A stretch of 38,288 bases of DNA, taken from contig CAMWBA010000009.1 of assembly GCA_947172355.1 (NCBI GenBank), positions 1 through 38,288 on the forward strand. The letters are read 5' to 3'. Origin of the DNA: an uncultured Bacillota bacterium (GTDB taxonomy: Bacteria; Bacillota; Clostridia; Oscillospirales; Oscillospiraceae). Positions 1 to 8,197 of this stretch are shown here, piece by piece (the stretch's first letter is position 1; every line of letters begins with the position of its first letter). The notes below the pieces were generated by a model. It was not told where the DNA came from. It did not search any database and saw nothing but the letters and a program-made list of their open reading frames with translations. The position numbers and the translations under genes are program-made.

Positions 1-2
1 CG

Positions 3-920
3 ATAGGTTTTCTGGCTCTCTATACGGCCTATGTGAACTTGGGCTATATCCGCTTTATGCAGATGCCGCCCTACAATGTGTACCTGTACGATCCGGCGGG
101 AACCCAGACAGAAAAATCCTCTCTGGTGCAGGTTGTTACGTCCATGGAGACTATGGATGCCGCTCTGCTCTCCGACGCCAACGGCGTGGGTTTGGACGCC
201 AGCGGCGGGGAGGTGCGGGTGGTACTCTACAAGGGGGCGGAACATGTTGACCGCCACCGGGCCGACTATGCACTGTCCCTGCTCCGGCCTTCGGACAGCC
301 ACGCTCCGGCGGTACTGGGTAAAAACACGCTGGAACAAAAGGCGAGGAAAGAGATCACCTGTGAACTGCTGTTCTTTGAGCTGGCCGCTGTGGGATTTTT
401 GGGCATCGCCGCCGTACTGTTCAAGGAAAAGGGCATGGGGGTCATTCGTGTCCACGCCATTCTCCCGGTGCGAAAAGACTTGTTCCTCCTGTCCAAGCTG
501 GCGGTGTTTCTGCTCTCCGATCTGGCCTTTGCGGTGCTGCTCACCCTGCTGAACGTAGGGCTGAACGATGGAGCGGCGGTGCTGCCTGCGGTCCTGCTCC
601 AGACAGCCATCCTATCGCTGATGATGGCTCTGGTGGGGCTGCTCTGCGCCCTGCTGCTGAAAGACTTCCGGCAATTTACGCTGGCCTATCTGGTGATTGC
701 CATTTTCGCCGCGACCCCCGTATTTTTATCCGCCAATACATCGGTAAAATTTGACTGGATTGGCTATCATCCGTTCTATCACGTCTATATGGGTCTGAAA
801 AACGCCTATTTCGGAACGGACATTTCCCCTGCCTATTATGCCGGCGCTGCCGGTATGATCGTGCTGCTGTTCCTAATGGTGCGGCTTGCCTTTCACCGGG
901 AGATCGGAAAGGAGGGGTGA
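3..920 (+). CDS. ABC-2 type transporter permease, 5'-truncated by window edge
   Basis: Membrane subunit of an ABC exporter. The frame is open to the left edge (first complete codon at 3), so the true start lies outside; a GTG at 33 is only an internal Val. The visible protein starts inside the first membrane helix, continues with an extracytoplasmic segment of about 90 residues, then shows about five hydrophobic helices in the second half, ending in the short basic tail HREIGKEG. That layout (helix 1, large outer loop, five-helix core) is typical of ABC-2 permeases. The next permease gene starts 3 bp after the stop, so the two probably form a heterodimer whose ATPase is encoded upstream, outside the window. 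Cargo is unknown; fluoroquinolone-type or bacitracin-type exporters have similar architecture, but no specific assignment is possible. Confidence 0.75.
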   Translation: MGFLALYTAYVNLGYIRFMQMPPYNVYLYDPAGTQTEKSSLVQVVTSMETMDAALLSDANGVGLDASGGEVRVVLYKGAEHVDRHRADYALSLLRPSDSHAPAVLGKNTLEQKARKEITCELLFFELAAVGFLGIAAVLFKEKGMGVIRVHAILPVRKDLFLLSKLAVFLLSDLAFAVLLTLLNVGLNDGAAVLPAVLLQTAILSLMMALVGLLCALLLKDFRQFTLAYLVIAIFAATPVFLSANTSVKFDWIGYHPFYHVYMGLKNAYFGTDISPAYYAGAAGMIVLLFLMVRLAFHREIGKEG

Positions 921-923
921 GGG

Positions 924-1934
924 GTGAAAGGTTTAAGCTATCAACTGAAAAGCGTGATGAAAGACAAATTCTGCCTGATGACCTTCCTGCTGCCCATCCT
1001 GGTCGCCGTGGCATTGAATTTTATGGGTTCCATCGACCTGTCCAGCCTGGGAGAACTGCACTTCGGCGTACTGGAAAACGACCTGCCCCCGCAGACAATC
1101 ACTTGGCTGGAGCGGTACGGGCCGGTGACAGCTTATGGGACACAGGAAGAACTGACCGCCGCCATCAACGAACCGTCTACCAATGTGATTGGCGTAAAAG
1201 CAGACGGAGACAGCCTCAAAACCGCAATCAGCGGGGACGAGCTGGAGATTTTCCGGCAGGCGGCGGCTACCCTGCCCACCCTCTATGAGCGGCAAGAAAA
1301 CGCTGAACAAACAGAAGTCCAGGTGTTGGATCGGCCTGATATTTTGGAAAGTTTTCAAGACATTTTCATCCCCGCCGTGCTGATCGTGGCTATGTTTATG
1401 GGCTGTACGTTCAACGCCATGAACATCATTTCCGAAAAAGAGGACGGCGTGGCGTTTGTCAACGAGATACTGCCCATGACGCCCTGCCAGTACTTTTTAC
1501 AGAAAGTTGTAGTGGGATTTCTCTTTGGAAGTCTTTCGTCTATCATAACGGCGTGTATTTGCTTTCAACTGTCCTGGAACCATTGGGGACTAATGCTGGC
1601 CCTGATTCTTCTGTCGTCCTTTGTGGCGGCGCTGATCGGGCTGTTTACCGGCAAGCTCTCCGAGGGTCTGATGATCGGTGTGGTCTATATCAAGATCATC
1701 ATGCTGGTGTTTATCGCGGTGCCCATTGTATGTGCTCTAATTGGGGCCAGCGGGCTGTCGGCGGTCCTCTGCAATCTCGTCCCATCCCAGCCCGCCTTCG
1801 ACGGCATTATGGCCCTGTCCGCTGGGAACACAGGCGCGGCAATCAAAGATGCCGGCATACTGTCTATTCATTGTGCGGCATGGCCTGCACTGTATCTTTT
1901 GCTTTCTCCCCAGCGCAAAGGGCAGGCTATCTGA
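924..1934 (+). CDS. ABC-2 type transporter permease, second subunit
   Basis: Membrane protein of 336 residues that pairs with the preceding permease. It starts with GTG at 924, preceded by a GGAGGGG ribosome site lying in the last codons of the upstream gene. Helix 1 is near residues 18-36. A soluble outer domain follows (about 37-145), then a run of hydrophobic helices from about 150 to 325 containing the phrase NIISEKEDGVAFVNEILP, which is like the cytoplasmic coupling loop of ABC-2 permeases (ERE/EKE-type motif). The tight spacing indicates translational coupling and equal stoichiometry with the first permease. A strong hairpin follows at 1951-1980. The family assignment rests on topology and the coupling-loop motif; the substrate cannot be read from the sequence. 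Confidence 0.75.
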   Translation: MKGLSYQLKSVMKDKFCLMTFLLPILVAVALNFMGSIDLSSLGELHFGVLENDLPPQTITWLERYGPVTAYGTQEELTAAINEPSTNVIGVKADGDSLKTAISGDELEIFRQAAATLPTLYERQENAEQTEVQVLDRPDILESFQDIFIPAVLIVAMFMGCTFNAMNIISEKEDGVAFVNEILPMTPCQYFLQKVVVGFLFGSLSSIITACICFQLSWNHWGLMLALILLSSFVAALIGLFTGKLSEGLMIGVVYIKIIMLVFIAVPIVCALIGASGLSAVLCNLVPSQPAFDGIMALSAGNTGAAIKDAGILSIHCAAWPALYLLLSPQRKGQAI

Positions 1935-1950
1935 TGTTTTGAAGCCTGGA

Positions 1951-1980
1951 AAGGCCGGCGTTTTGACAAACGCCGGCCTT
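1951..1980. terminator. Strong 13-bp hairpin between convergent units
   Basis: AAGGCCGGCGTTT (1951-1963) pairs perfectly with 1968-1980 around a TGAC loop. It lies between the permease stop and the stop of the minus-strand dehydrogenase remnant, so it can serve both directions. The T-tract is poor on both sides (only the CCTT at the stem end), so termination efficiency is uncertain. Confidence 0.55.
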
Positions 1981-1996
1981 CGGGGGAGGAACGAAA

Positions 1997-2345
1997 TTAA
2001 ATCAAATCCCGCAGCTCAGGAACGATAAATTTAGGGGTGCGCCCGGAAAAGTAATCGTCAATGGCCTCGGCGCAGGCGATTGAGGAGCGAGTGGACGCTT
2101 CCTTGGTTGCGCCGCCGATGTGAGGATCCACCAAAACGTTTTCCATGTCCAGCAGAGGATTGTTCCGGTCAAAGGGCTCCTGCTCCACCGTATCCAGGCC
2201 AGCGCCAGCAATTTTTTTGCCTCCAGGGCCCGGATAAGGGCGGGTTCATCCACAATCGCGCCCCGGGCGGTATTGATGAGGAACGCGCTCTCTTTCATTA
2301 GGTCAAACTCCCGGTCGCTGACCGAGCGGGTCGTCTCTTTGGTAT
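1997..2345 (-). pseudogene. D-2-hydroxyacid dehydrogenase remnant, N-terminus deleted and frameshifted
   Basis: Only the C-terminal third of an NAD-dependent 2-hydroxyacid dehydrogenase (SerA/LdhA family) remains. Recognisable family landmarks are LMKESAFLINTARGAIVDE, PHIGGAT (with the catalytic His region) and EAIDDYFSGRTPKFIVPE near the end; the stop is TAA at 1997-1999. The N-terminal catalytic part and the dinucleotide-binding GxGxxG segment are absent: upstream of about 2345 the sequence belongs to the symporter gene. Within the remnant the reading frame changes at a run of seven A (minus strand; plus T run 2212-2218). Adding one A restores KKIAGAGLDTVEQEP, a classic family motif. It is therefore doubly broken, unless the homopolymer difference is a sequencing error. 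It was probably the third gene of the RraA-symporter operon. Confidence 0.8.
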
Positions 2346-3584
2346 GGTCATGCCCAGGCCGGTCATCATCCACACCGGAACCAGGCCGGCAAACGCCTCC
2401 TTCCAGCACATGACAGCACTGTATACACCATGGTTATCCGGGGCGCTGGAGGCGGCATCCGGATCGACGGTACGCACCAGCGCCAGACCGGTGGCCGTAT
2501 TTCCCATGCCAGCTCCGTAAGCCATCAGCGCTTTCTCGAACCACTCGTCCCGGCAGAACAGGCGGCAGCCCACAAAGCAGATGAGGGCCGTGAGCAGGGT
2601 GAGGACCAGGGTGAAAATCAAAATAGGGACAATGAAGGTGGAGATCAACTCCAGGTCCAAGGTGACCATCGCGGTGAGGACCACGACCTCCAGGAGAAAT
2701 CCGCTGATTTGACGGATAAACTTTACATCTATAAAGCGGTCCAGCTTGACCAGACGGGCCACATTCCAGACAATCGCTCCGCCCAGAATACCCTGAATAA
2801 CCGAGGGCAGAACTGAGACCCCGCTCCAAAACAGGCCGACGGCCGAAATCAGGCTCTTGCCGCAGAAGACAGCGGTGAGCAGCCACGCCCCTTGAAGCGC
2901 CAGATGGTTGATGCTGATGGAGGTGGTCACGGTCTTGCCCACTGGGGTCCGGCGTTCTTCCGGAAGGGCACCGCCGTAGAAGTCGTCCGGCTGGCTTTTA
3001 GGGTCCTTGACATATTTGCTCCAGCCCTTTCGCACGCCGATGTTGACGAGGATCATTCCCACCAGCATAGCCACGATCAACCCAAAGGTGGCCAGCACCA
3101 TGCCGATGGACAGATTTTCCGGCACACCCAGGTCCGTATAAGTAGCTCCTGCGGCGCTGGCGTTCCCGTGGCCGCCTTGGAAAGAGAACTGAGCCATAGA
3201 ACCCCAGCCAATAGGCAGTCCGGGCCAGGCCAGGGCCAGCAGAGCCCCAAAGCCGGCGCCCAGACACATCTGCATCCCGTAAACCGCCTGCTCCACACAG
3301 ATGTAGTCCAGGAAGCCCATAATTTTCTTCCGGTTGATGGTAACGCCGAAGAGCAGCGCCGCCAAAATGGGGGCGATCAGGACATTGGAAAACTTGGAAA
3401 AGGACTCGGGGACCTCCACAACGCCCAGCATTTGCTGTCCCAAAGCCAAGGCGATCAGACCGCCGATGAGGGAGGAGGGGAGAAAAAGTTCTTGTACCGG
3501 CTTTACGATCTCTCGGACAAAGAATCCCAAGAGCATGAACAATGCAATGATGACCATATCATTGAACAGAGACGCGACTGTCAT
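2298..3584 (-). pseudogene. GltS-type Na+/glutamate symporter family protein, 3' end replaced by deletion
   Basis: Encodes a polytopic carrier of the GltS (sodium:glutamate symporter) family with around ten hydrophobic segments and the family-like loop QFSFQGGHGNASAAGATYTD. The start is ATG at 3584 with an upstream AAGGAGG-type site. Homology-like sequence runs to WMMTGLGMT; the final residues IPKRRPARSATGSLT are read from the wrong frame of the dehydrogenase remnant, so the gene has lost its native end, probably the last helix. It sits 31 bp downstream of the RraA-type gene, in the same operon. In related catabolic clusters such a carrier would import a dicarboxylate or hydroxyacid; this is inference. 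It could retain partial function because nearly all helices remain, so pseudogene status is likely rather than certain. Confidence 0.65.
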
Positions 3585-3615
3585 GGCAGAAACCTCCTTC
3601 TAACTCTGTGGGGAA

Positions 3616-4317
3616 TCAGGGGCGGTATACATCGTCGATGATCTCATAGCCCTTCTCTTCCAGAGCCTTCTCCACCCAGGCCCGGTTGGCGGTGCCGTTT
3701 TTGGCGGCGGCCAGCTTCTTTTCGTCTGCGGCCTGGAACTTCTTGGCGTCCTCCAGGATGACGGCGGCGTCCTGCCGGGGGATGACAATGATGCCGTCCG
3801 GGTCGGCTAGGATGATGTCGCCGGGGTTGACGCTGATCCCGCCGCAGGAGATGGGGACGTTAATTTCACCCGGGCCCTCCTTGTAGGGGCCGCCGGGAGT
3901 GGTGCCGGTACAGTAGACAGGGAAATCCCATCCGCCGATCTCGTCGATGTCCCGGATGGGACCGTCCAGGATAATGCCGGCAATCTTTTTGGTGTACCGC
4001 AGGTAGGCCATCATCACCTCCCCCATCAGCGCCCGGGTGGTATCCTCCTCGTTGGAGACCACCAGCACGTCCCCCTCTTGGCACAGGTTCAGGGCCGCGT
4101 GGAGGGTCAGGTTGTCTCCGGCTCGGCCCTTTACGGTGAACGCCGGGCCCACCATCATCTGGTCCTTGGGCTGGCTCACCAGGTGGATGCGGGGATTCAT
4201 GGCACAGCTGCGGTTCATCACGTCGGCGGTGTTGGAGGCGGGGATGGTTTTGAACTGAGCCACAATCTCCGGATCGGGCATTTCGCGCTTGAGATAAATT
4301 CTCTTTCCTACAGACAT
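3616..4317 (-). CDS. RraA/HMG-aldolase family protein (4-hydroxy-4-methyl-2-oxoglutarate aldolase-like)
   Basis: A 233-residue member of the RraA-like fold. In catabolic clusters these enzymes act as divalent-metal-dependent pyruvate aldolases or oxaloacetate decarboxylases; others (true RraA) inhibit RNase E. Seen here: SNTADVMNR near the N-terminus, the GDVLVVSNEEDTTRALMGE segment, IAGIILDGPIRDIDEI with the conserved Arg-Asp pair of the active site, and PGDIILADPDGIIVIP near residue 180. The frame is open 27 codons further upstream, but ATG 4317 has a GAGGAGG site 8 bp before it and gives the usual N-terminus. It leads an operon with the symporter and dehydrogenase and is divergent from a LysR gene, a context that favours enzyme over RNase regulator. 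The substrate is unknown. It is the only intact gene of its operon. Confidence 0.8.
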   Translation of the reverse strand: MSVGKRIYLKREMPDPEIVAQFKTIPASNTADVMNRSCAMNPRIHLVSQPKDQMMVGPAFTVKGRAGDNLTLHAALNLCQEGDVLVVSNEEDTTRALMGEVMMAYLRYTKKIAGIILDGPIRDIDEIGGWDFPVYCTGTTPGGPYKEGPGEINVPISCGGISVNPGDIILADPDGIIVIPRQDAAVILEDAKKFQAADEKKLAAAKNGTANRAWVEKALEEKGYEIIDDVYRP

Positions 4318-4378
4318 CTGGGATTCCTCCTCAATTTTTTTGTTTGACTTTGCTGAAGCCACTTGTGTTCTTGTTGTG

Positions 4379-4394
4379 TTTATAGTAGTATAAA
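4379..4394. promoter_or_regulatory. Candidate LysR operator between divergent genes
   Basis: TTTATAGTAGTATAAA is a 6-bp inverted repeat (TTTATA/TATAAA) around four bases and contains T-N11-A spacing, the usual LysR-type box form. It lies 62 bp upstream of the RraA start and 65 bp upstream of the lysR start, in the shared promoter region. AT-richness makes a chance match possible. Confidence 0.4.
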
Positions 4395-4458
4395 TCAACC
4401 CAAAAGTAAAACAGCGAATATTTGAGTTTTCAACAAAAAAATTTTGTGGAGGTGTGCT

Positions 4459-5442
4459 ATGGACCTCATAAGCCTGTATTACTTTTCCGAGTTAGCCAAG
4501 GACCTGCATATGACCCGCACCGCCAACCGGCTGTTCCTCTCCCAGCAGACCCTGAGCAACCACATCCAGCGGTTGGAGGATTACTACGGCACCAAGCTGC
4601 TCCACCGCAAGCCCACTCTGTCTTTGACCACCGCCGGGGAATTTGTGCTGGGCTTCGCCGATGTGGTCAGCAAGGAGGAGGTAAATCTGAAGGATATCCT
4701 GTCCGACATCGCCCAACAGGAGCGGGGAGTCCTCCGCTTCGGCGCCAGCAATCTGCGTTTGAACATGTGCCTGCCCGCTATCCTCCCTCCGTTTTCCGCT
4801 CGCTATCCAAATGTAGAGATCCGGATCACCGACGCCGTTACTAAGCAGCTGGAACCCTTGGTGTTGGATGGCTCCCTGGATTTCGCCGTCACGCTGAACG
4901 GGGAGGAACATCCCAGGCTTGTCAGCCACCACCTGATGGACGACCAGGTTTACCTCTGCGTCGCCGATTCCCTGCTGCAACGCTGCTGCGGAGAAGGGAC
5001 ACAGGCCCTGAAAGAACGGTCGGTCCATGGGGCGGAGGTAAAGGATTTTGCCAAACTGCCCTTCTGTATTTTCGACAACCGTATGGGCCGGCAGATCAAC
5101 CAGTGCTTCGAGGCCGCCAACATCGTCCCCCACGCTTACATCACCAGCACCTATACGCAAATCGGCGCGACCGTCTGCTTTCAGCGGCTGGCTGCCTGCT
5201 TTATCTCTCAAACAAGCCTGGTCAGCCAAAAAAATGACATCCCCCCGGATATCAACATCTTTCCGCTGCACGACAGGGGACAGCCCCTATCCCAGAGGCT
5301 GTCCCTGATTCGCATGAAAGACCGCTACCTGTCTCACTATTCAAAATTTTTTCTGGACCAGCTGTTTCAGTTTTTTAATCGTGTGGAACGGATCCGAATG
5401 GAACGAACCGTGCCGCAAGAACCGCCAAAACATCCCTTGTAA
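4459..5442 (+). CDS. LysR-family transcriptional regulator
   Basis: A 327-residue regulator with an N-terminal winged helix-turn-helix (MDLISLYYFSELAKDLHMT...RLFLSQQTLSNHIQRLEDYYG, residues 1-42) followed by KLLHRKPTLSLTTAGE, and a C-terminal periplasmic-binding-like effector domain starting with GVLRFGASN near residue 92. ATG 4459 is chosen over an in-frame TTG at 4444 because GGAGGT lies 5 bp upstream and the N-terminus then fits the family. It is divergent from the RraA/symporter/dehydrogenase operon, the standard arrangement for a LysR activator that senses the substrate or an intermediate of the adjacent pathway. The regulator looks intact although two of its three likely target genes are damaged. 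The effector is unknown. Confidence 0.9.
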   Translation: MDLISLYYFSELAKDLHMTRTANRLFLSQQTLSNHIQRLEDYYGTKLLHRKPTLSLTTAGEFVLGFADVVSKEEVNLKDILSDIAQQERGVLRFGASNLRLNMCLPAILPPFSARYPNVEIRITDAVTKQLEPLVLDGSLDFAVTLNGEEHPRLVSHHLMDDQVYLCVADSLLQRCCGEGTQALKERSVHGAEVKDFAKLPFCIFDNRMGRQINQCFEAANIVPHAYITSTYTQIGATVCFQRLAACFISQTSLVSQKNDIPPDINIFPLHDRGQPLSQRLSLIRMKDRYLSHYSKFFLDQLFQFFNRVERIRMERTVPQEPPKHPL

Positions 5443-5577
5443 CGGTTTGTGCGCTATGTCCGCGCCTCTTCCGGAAGGCAAAAACGGCTGTCATCTGTAT
5501 CGAGGGACGAGCAATCCTTTTTGCGGCAACGTATCCCGCTCCCCGGGGGGAAGAGGAAATGGTCAAGTGTGCCCAAC

Positions 5578-5960
5578 TTATTTTTCCGTCCTTTTCTTCC
5601 CGCAGCCACGAATGGAAAAGATTCCCTGTACTGCCAGGGCGCCAATGATAATGCCGTTCACAAGGTAGGCGGTCATCTGCCATCCGGGGATGGAACCGGG
5701 GGTGTAGTTGCCGTAAGCGGTGCTGTTGACGGTGGTGCAAAAGATATTCTTGGCGGACTATGCCATATGGCTCGCAGGGAGATTGCGCCGGTCCGGTCGG
5801 GCATAATACCCTCATTACCGGCGGTATTCAGTATGGTATCCGCGCTGCCGGCCCAGGTAGTTCCAATATAGTTGTAAGGCACTCATAACGGCCAGCCTGC
5901 CGTTAGGATATGCCTTGATGCGCTCCTCAAAGGGTTTTAGGTAAATCTCACGCACAGTTA
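5578..5960 (-). pseudogene. Glycoside hydrolase family 3 (beta-glucosidase) remnant
   Basis: Scattered pieces of one GH3 enzyme are readable on the minus strand in successive frames. First VREIYLKPFEERIKAYPNGRLAVMSA (split here as VREIYLKPFE and RLAVMSA), matching the GH3 phrase around the substrate-binding KPFE. After a frame change comes YNYIGTTWAG, the next GH3 motif, running directly into DTILNTAGNEG and MPDRTGAISLRA, which belong hundreds of residues later. After another frame change come AKNIFCTTVNSTAYGNY and a C-terminal hydrophobic helix ending GCGKKRTEK and a stop at 5578. So at least two frameshifts and one large internal deletion are present, and the nucleophile Asp region is gone. 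The whole 5443-6085 interval holds only this remnant and the terminator beside it; 5443-5577 shows nothing recognisable. Confidence 0.65.
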
Positions 5961-5970
5961 TTCTTCAGCA

Positions 5971-6008
5971 TAAGAAAGAGATGGCGCAGCTGTTGCTGCG
6001 CCATCTCT
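5971..6008 (-). terminator. Terminator of the sugar operon
   Basis: AGAGATGGCGCAG (5977-5989) pairs perfectly with 5996-6008 around a 6-base loop. Read on the minus strand the 13-bp stem is followed by TTCTTA. It lies 78 bp after the stop of the binding-protein gene, the last gene of the eight-gene operon. Confidence 0.75.
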
Positions 6009-6085
6009 ATTAGATCATTTTTATCTGCGGAACGCACTTCTTCACAGAGAACTCCCACAGACGGACCCTTGTATGCAGAGGGCAA

Positions 6086-7099
6086 TCAGTCCTCGAACTG
6101 GTCCACATTGTCCTTGGTGACCACGGAAACGCCGGTGTCCACCTGGGTCTCGGACAGGGTCTTGCCCTGCATCAGCTCCACGGCGGCCTCGATGGCCTTC
6201 TCACCCATGACGTTGGGGTTCTGCGCCATAAAGGCCAGCATCTCGCCGTCACGGACGTGAGCGCGGTTGGAGGAGGAGTTGTCGAAGCCCACACACAGGA
6301 TGTTGGCGCCGTTGGAGTTGGCCTCCTTGACTGCGTTGGCAGCACCGTTGGTGGCACCGTCGTTGGCGCCGTACACGCCGATGATGCCGTCCTGAACCAG
6401 AGCGTTGGTCAGCTCCTGAGCTTTCACGGCGTCGCCGTCGGAGTACTGGACCTCGCCCATAGTGAAGCTGGTTCCCTCAAAGGCGGAGATGAAGCCGTCC
6501 ACACGGTCGATGCAGGACTGCACGCCGGCCTGGGCGGAGACAATGCCGATCACGCCTTCCGTCAGACCAGCGTCGGCCAGGTAGCCCTTCATGGCCTCAC
6601 CAGCCTGAGCGCCGGCGGCATAGTTGTCGGTGGCGAAGGTAGCGGAAGGCTCCAGAGAAGCGGTGGCATCCACATAAATCAGCTTGATGCCCTTGTCCAG
6701 AGCGGCCTGGAGGGCGTCGTTGCAGGCGGTGGAGTCGTTGACGGAGATGATGATGACGTCAGAGCCGTCGTTGGTGGCGGTCTCGATCATCTGGATCTGC
6801 TGGGCGTTGTCCTTCTTCTCGGGGGCCAGCCAGTTGTACTCGATGTTCACGCCGGAAGCCTGGAGCTCTTCAACCTTGGCGCGGGCGGCCTTCTCCAGCT
6901 TCACCCAGTGTACGTCCATCTGGTCCATGGTAATCAAGGTAATCTTCATGCTCTCGCCGCCGGCATTGCTGCCGGACGGGTTGCTGGCCGCAGGGGGGTT
7001 GCTTCCGCCAGCGGGGGTGCTGGACTTGTCACCGTTGCCGCAGGCAGCAAGAGACAGGGACATAGCCAGAGCCAGAGTCAGTGCAAGTAGTTTCTTCAT
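6086..7099 (-). CDS. Sugar ABC transporter substrate-binding lipoprotein (ribose/allose type)
   Basis: Extracellular sugar-capturing lipoprotein of 337 residues. The N-terminus MKKLLALTLALAMSLSLAAC is a lipoprotein signal with lipobox LAAC, giving lipid-modified Cys20, followed by a Ser/Gly/Asn/Pro-rich linker to about residue 50. The remainder is a RbsB-like periplasmic-binding fold: ITLITMDQMDVHW at the first strand, IIISVNDSTACNDALQAALDKGIKLIYVDA in the middle, and GVYGANDGATNGAANAVKEA near the hinge. ATG 7099 has GGAGGATT upstream. It is the last gene of the operon, after the permease, and is followed by a terminator. A 70-bp gap precedes it, which might allow extra expression of the binding protein, as is common. 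The ligand cannot be read; the isomerase and kinase upstream suggest a rare pentose or hexose. Confidence 0.88.
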   Translation of the reverse strand: MKKLLALTLALAMSLSLAACGNGDKSSTPAGGSNPPAASNPSGSNAGGESMKITLITMDQMDVHWVKLEKAARAKVEELQASGVNIEYNWLAPEKKDNAQQIQMIETATNDGSDVIIISVNDSTACNDALQAALDKGIKLIYVDATASLEPSATFATDNYAAGAQAGEAMKGYLADAGLTEGVIGIVSAQAGVQSCIDRVDGFISAFEGTSFTMGEVQYSDGDAVKAQELTNALVQDGIIGVYGANDGATNGAANAVKEANSNGANILCVGFDNSSSNRAHVRDGEMLAFMAQNPNVMGEKAIEAAVELMQGKTLSETQVDTGVSVVTKDNVDQFED

Positions 7100-7169
7100 G
7101 GTTGTAATCCTCCGTTTTTTAGATATTTATTGCAAGGGTATTGACCCGTACAACCGATTGCGAGGCCGG

Positions 7170-8162
7170 TTACGATTTGCTCTTGGAACGCTTGGTACCA
7201 TTGCGGCGGATAACGTCGAACAGCACACAGGCCACCACCAGGATACCGATGACGATGTTCCGGTAGGCCACGGGCACTTTGGCAAAGGTCAGGCCGGACT
7301 GGAGAATGGCCCACACCGCTGCGCCGGCGATGACACCCACCAGCAGGCCGCTGCCGCCCAGGGTGGACACGCCGCCGATCACGGCCGCGGCCACGGCGTA
7401 CATCTCATAGCTCATGCCGGCACTCATGTCGCCCATGCCGGACTGAGCCAGGGTCACCAGGCCGGTGAGGAAAGCACAGAAGGAAGAGACCATATAGGCC
7501 TTAGTGGTAGCAGTGAAAACATTGACACCGGACAGCCGGGCGGCGTCCACATTGGAGCCGATGGCGTAGATGTGCCGGCCGGAGCGGGTGAAGGACAGGA
7601 TGTAGAAGAAGATCGCCCACACAAGCAAGGCAATCCACACACCGTTGAACACACCCAGCGTCTTGCCATAGTACAGGGTATCCTTGAACATCTGAGCGGC
7701 TCCGGCAGAGCCGATGTTGTCGGTGTTATAGTTGTTGTTGGCCAGCTGGGCAATGCCCCGGGCGATGGTCATGGTGCCCAGAGTGGCAATGAAGGGGGGC
7801 AGTTTGAATTTGCCCACCAGCACGCCGTTAATCAGGCCCACCGCCATGCAGCACACAAACGCGACCAGAATCGCCACGATGGGGTTGAAGCCCTTGCACA
7901 TCATGGTGGCGGAGATCATGGCGCTCATACCCAGCACCGAACCGATGGACAGGTCGATGTTGCCGGTGATACACACATAGGCCTGGCCGATGCCCACCAG
8001 CAGGTAGGGGACGATGGAGCGCAGCAGGGTCATGATGCTGTCCGGCTTGATAAAGTTGGGGTTCATAAAGGAGAACACGATCATCAGGATGACCACGCCC
8101 ACGAAAGCGGTGATGACAGAGGCGGCGCTCTGGCTTATGGTGATTTTTTTCTTATTTTCCAT
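7170..8162 (-). CDS. Sugar ABC transporter permease (RbsC type)
   Basis: A 330-residue membrane permease of the ribose/xylose/galactoside (CUT2) class. It has about ten hydrophobic helices and the family signatures GIGQAYVCITGNIDLSIGSVLGMSAM (here in pieces: GNIDLSIGSV) near residue 70, FIATLGTMTIARGIAQL near 130, and YAIGSNVDAARLSGVNV near 210, with the EAA-like loop that contacts the ATPase. ATG 8162 has AAGGAG at good distance. It lies 35 bp after the ATPase gene and 70 bp before the binding protein, so all three are co-transcribed. CUT2 permeases work as homodimers with one double-domain ATPase, matching the neighbours. Confidence 0.9.
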   Translation of the reverse strand: MENKKKITISQSAASVITAFVGVVILMIVFSFMNPNFIKPDSIMTLLRSIVPYLLVGIGQAYVCITGNIDLSIGSVLGMSAMISATMMCKGFNPIVAILVAFVCCMAVGLINGVLVGKFKLPPFIATLGTMTIARGIAQLANNNYNTDNIGSAGAAQMFKDTLYYGKTLGVFNGVWIALLVWAIFFYILSFTRSGRHIYAIGSNVDAARLSGVNVFTATTKAYMVSSFCAFLTGLVTLAQSGMGDMSAGMSYEMYAVAAAVIGGVSTLGGSGLLVGVIAGAAVWAILQSGLTFAKVPVAYRNIVIGILVVACVLFDVIRRNGTKRSKSKS

Positions 8163-8197
8163 TGCTCTGACACTCCTTCAATTCAGTCCTCACCCGC

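Noticed and set aside
5443-5577. Possible small gene after lysR
   Set aside because: Short frames here have no ribosome site or motif on either strand.
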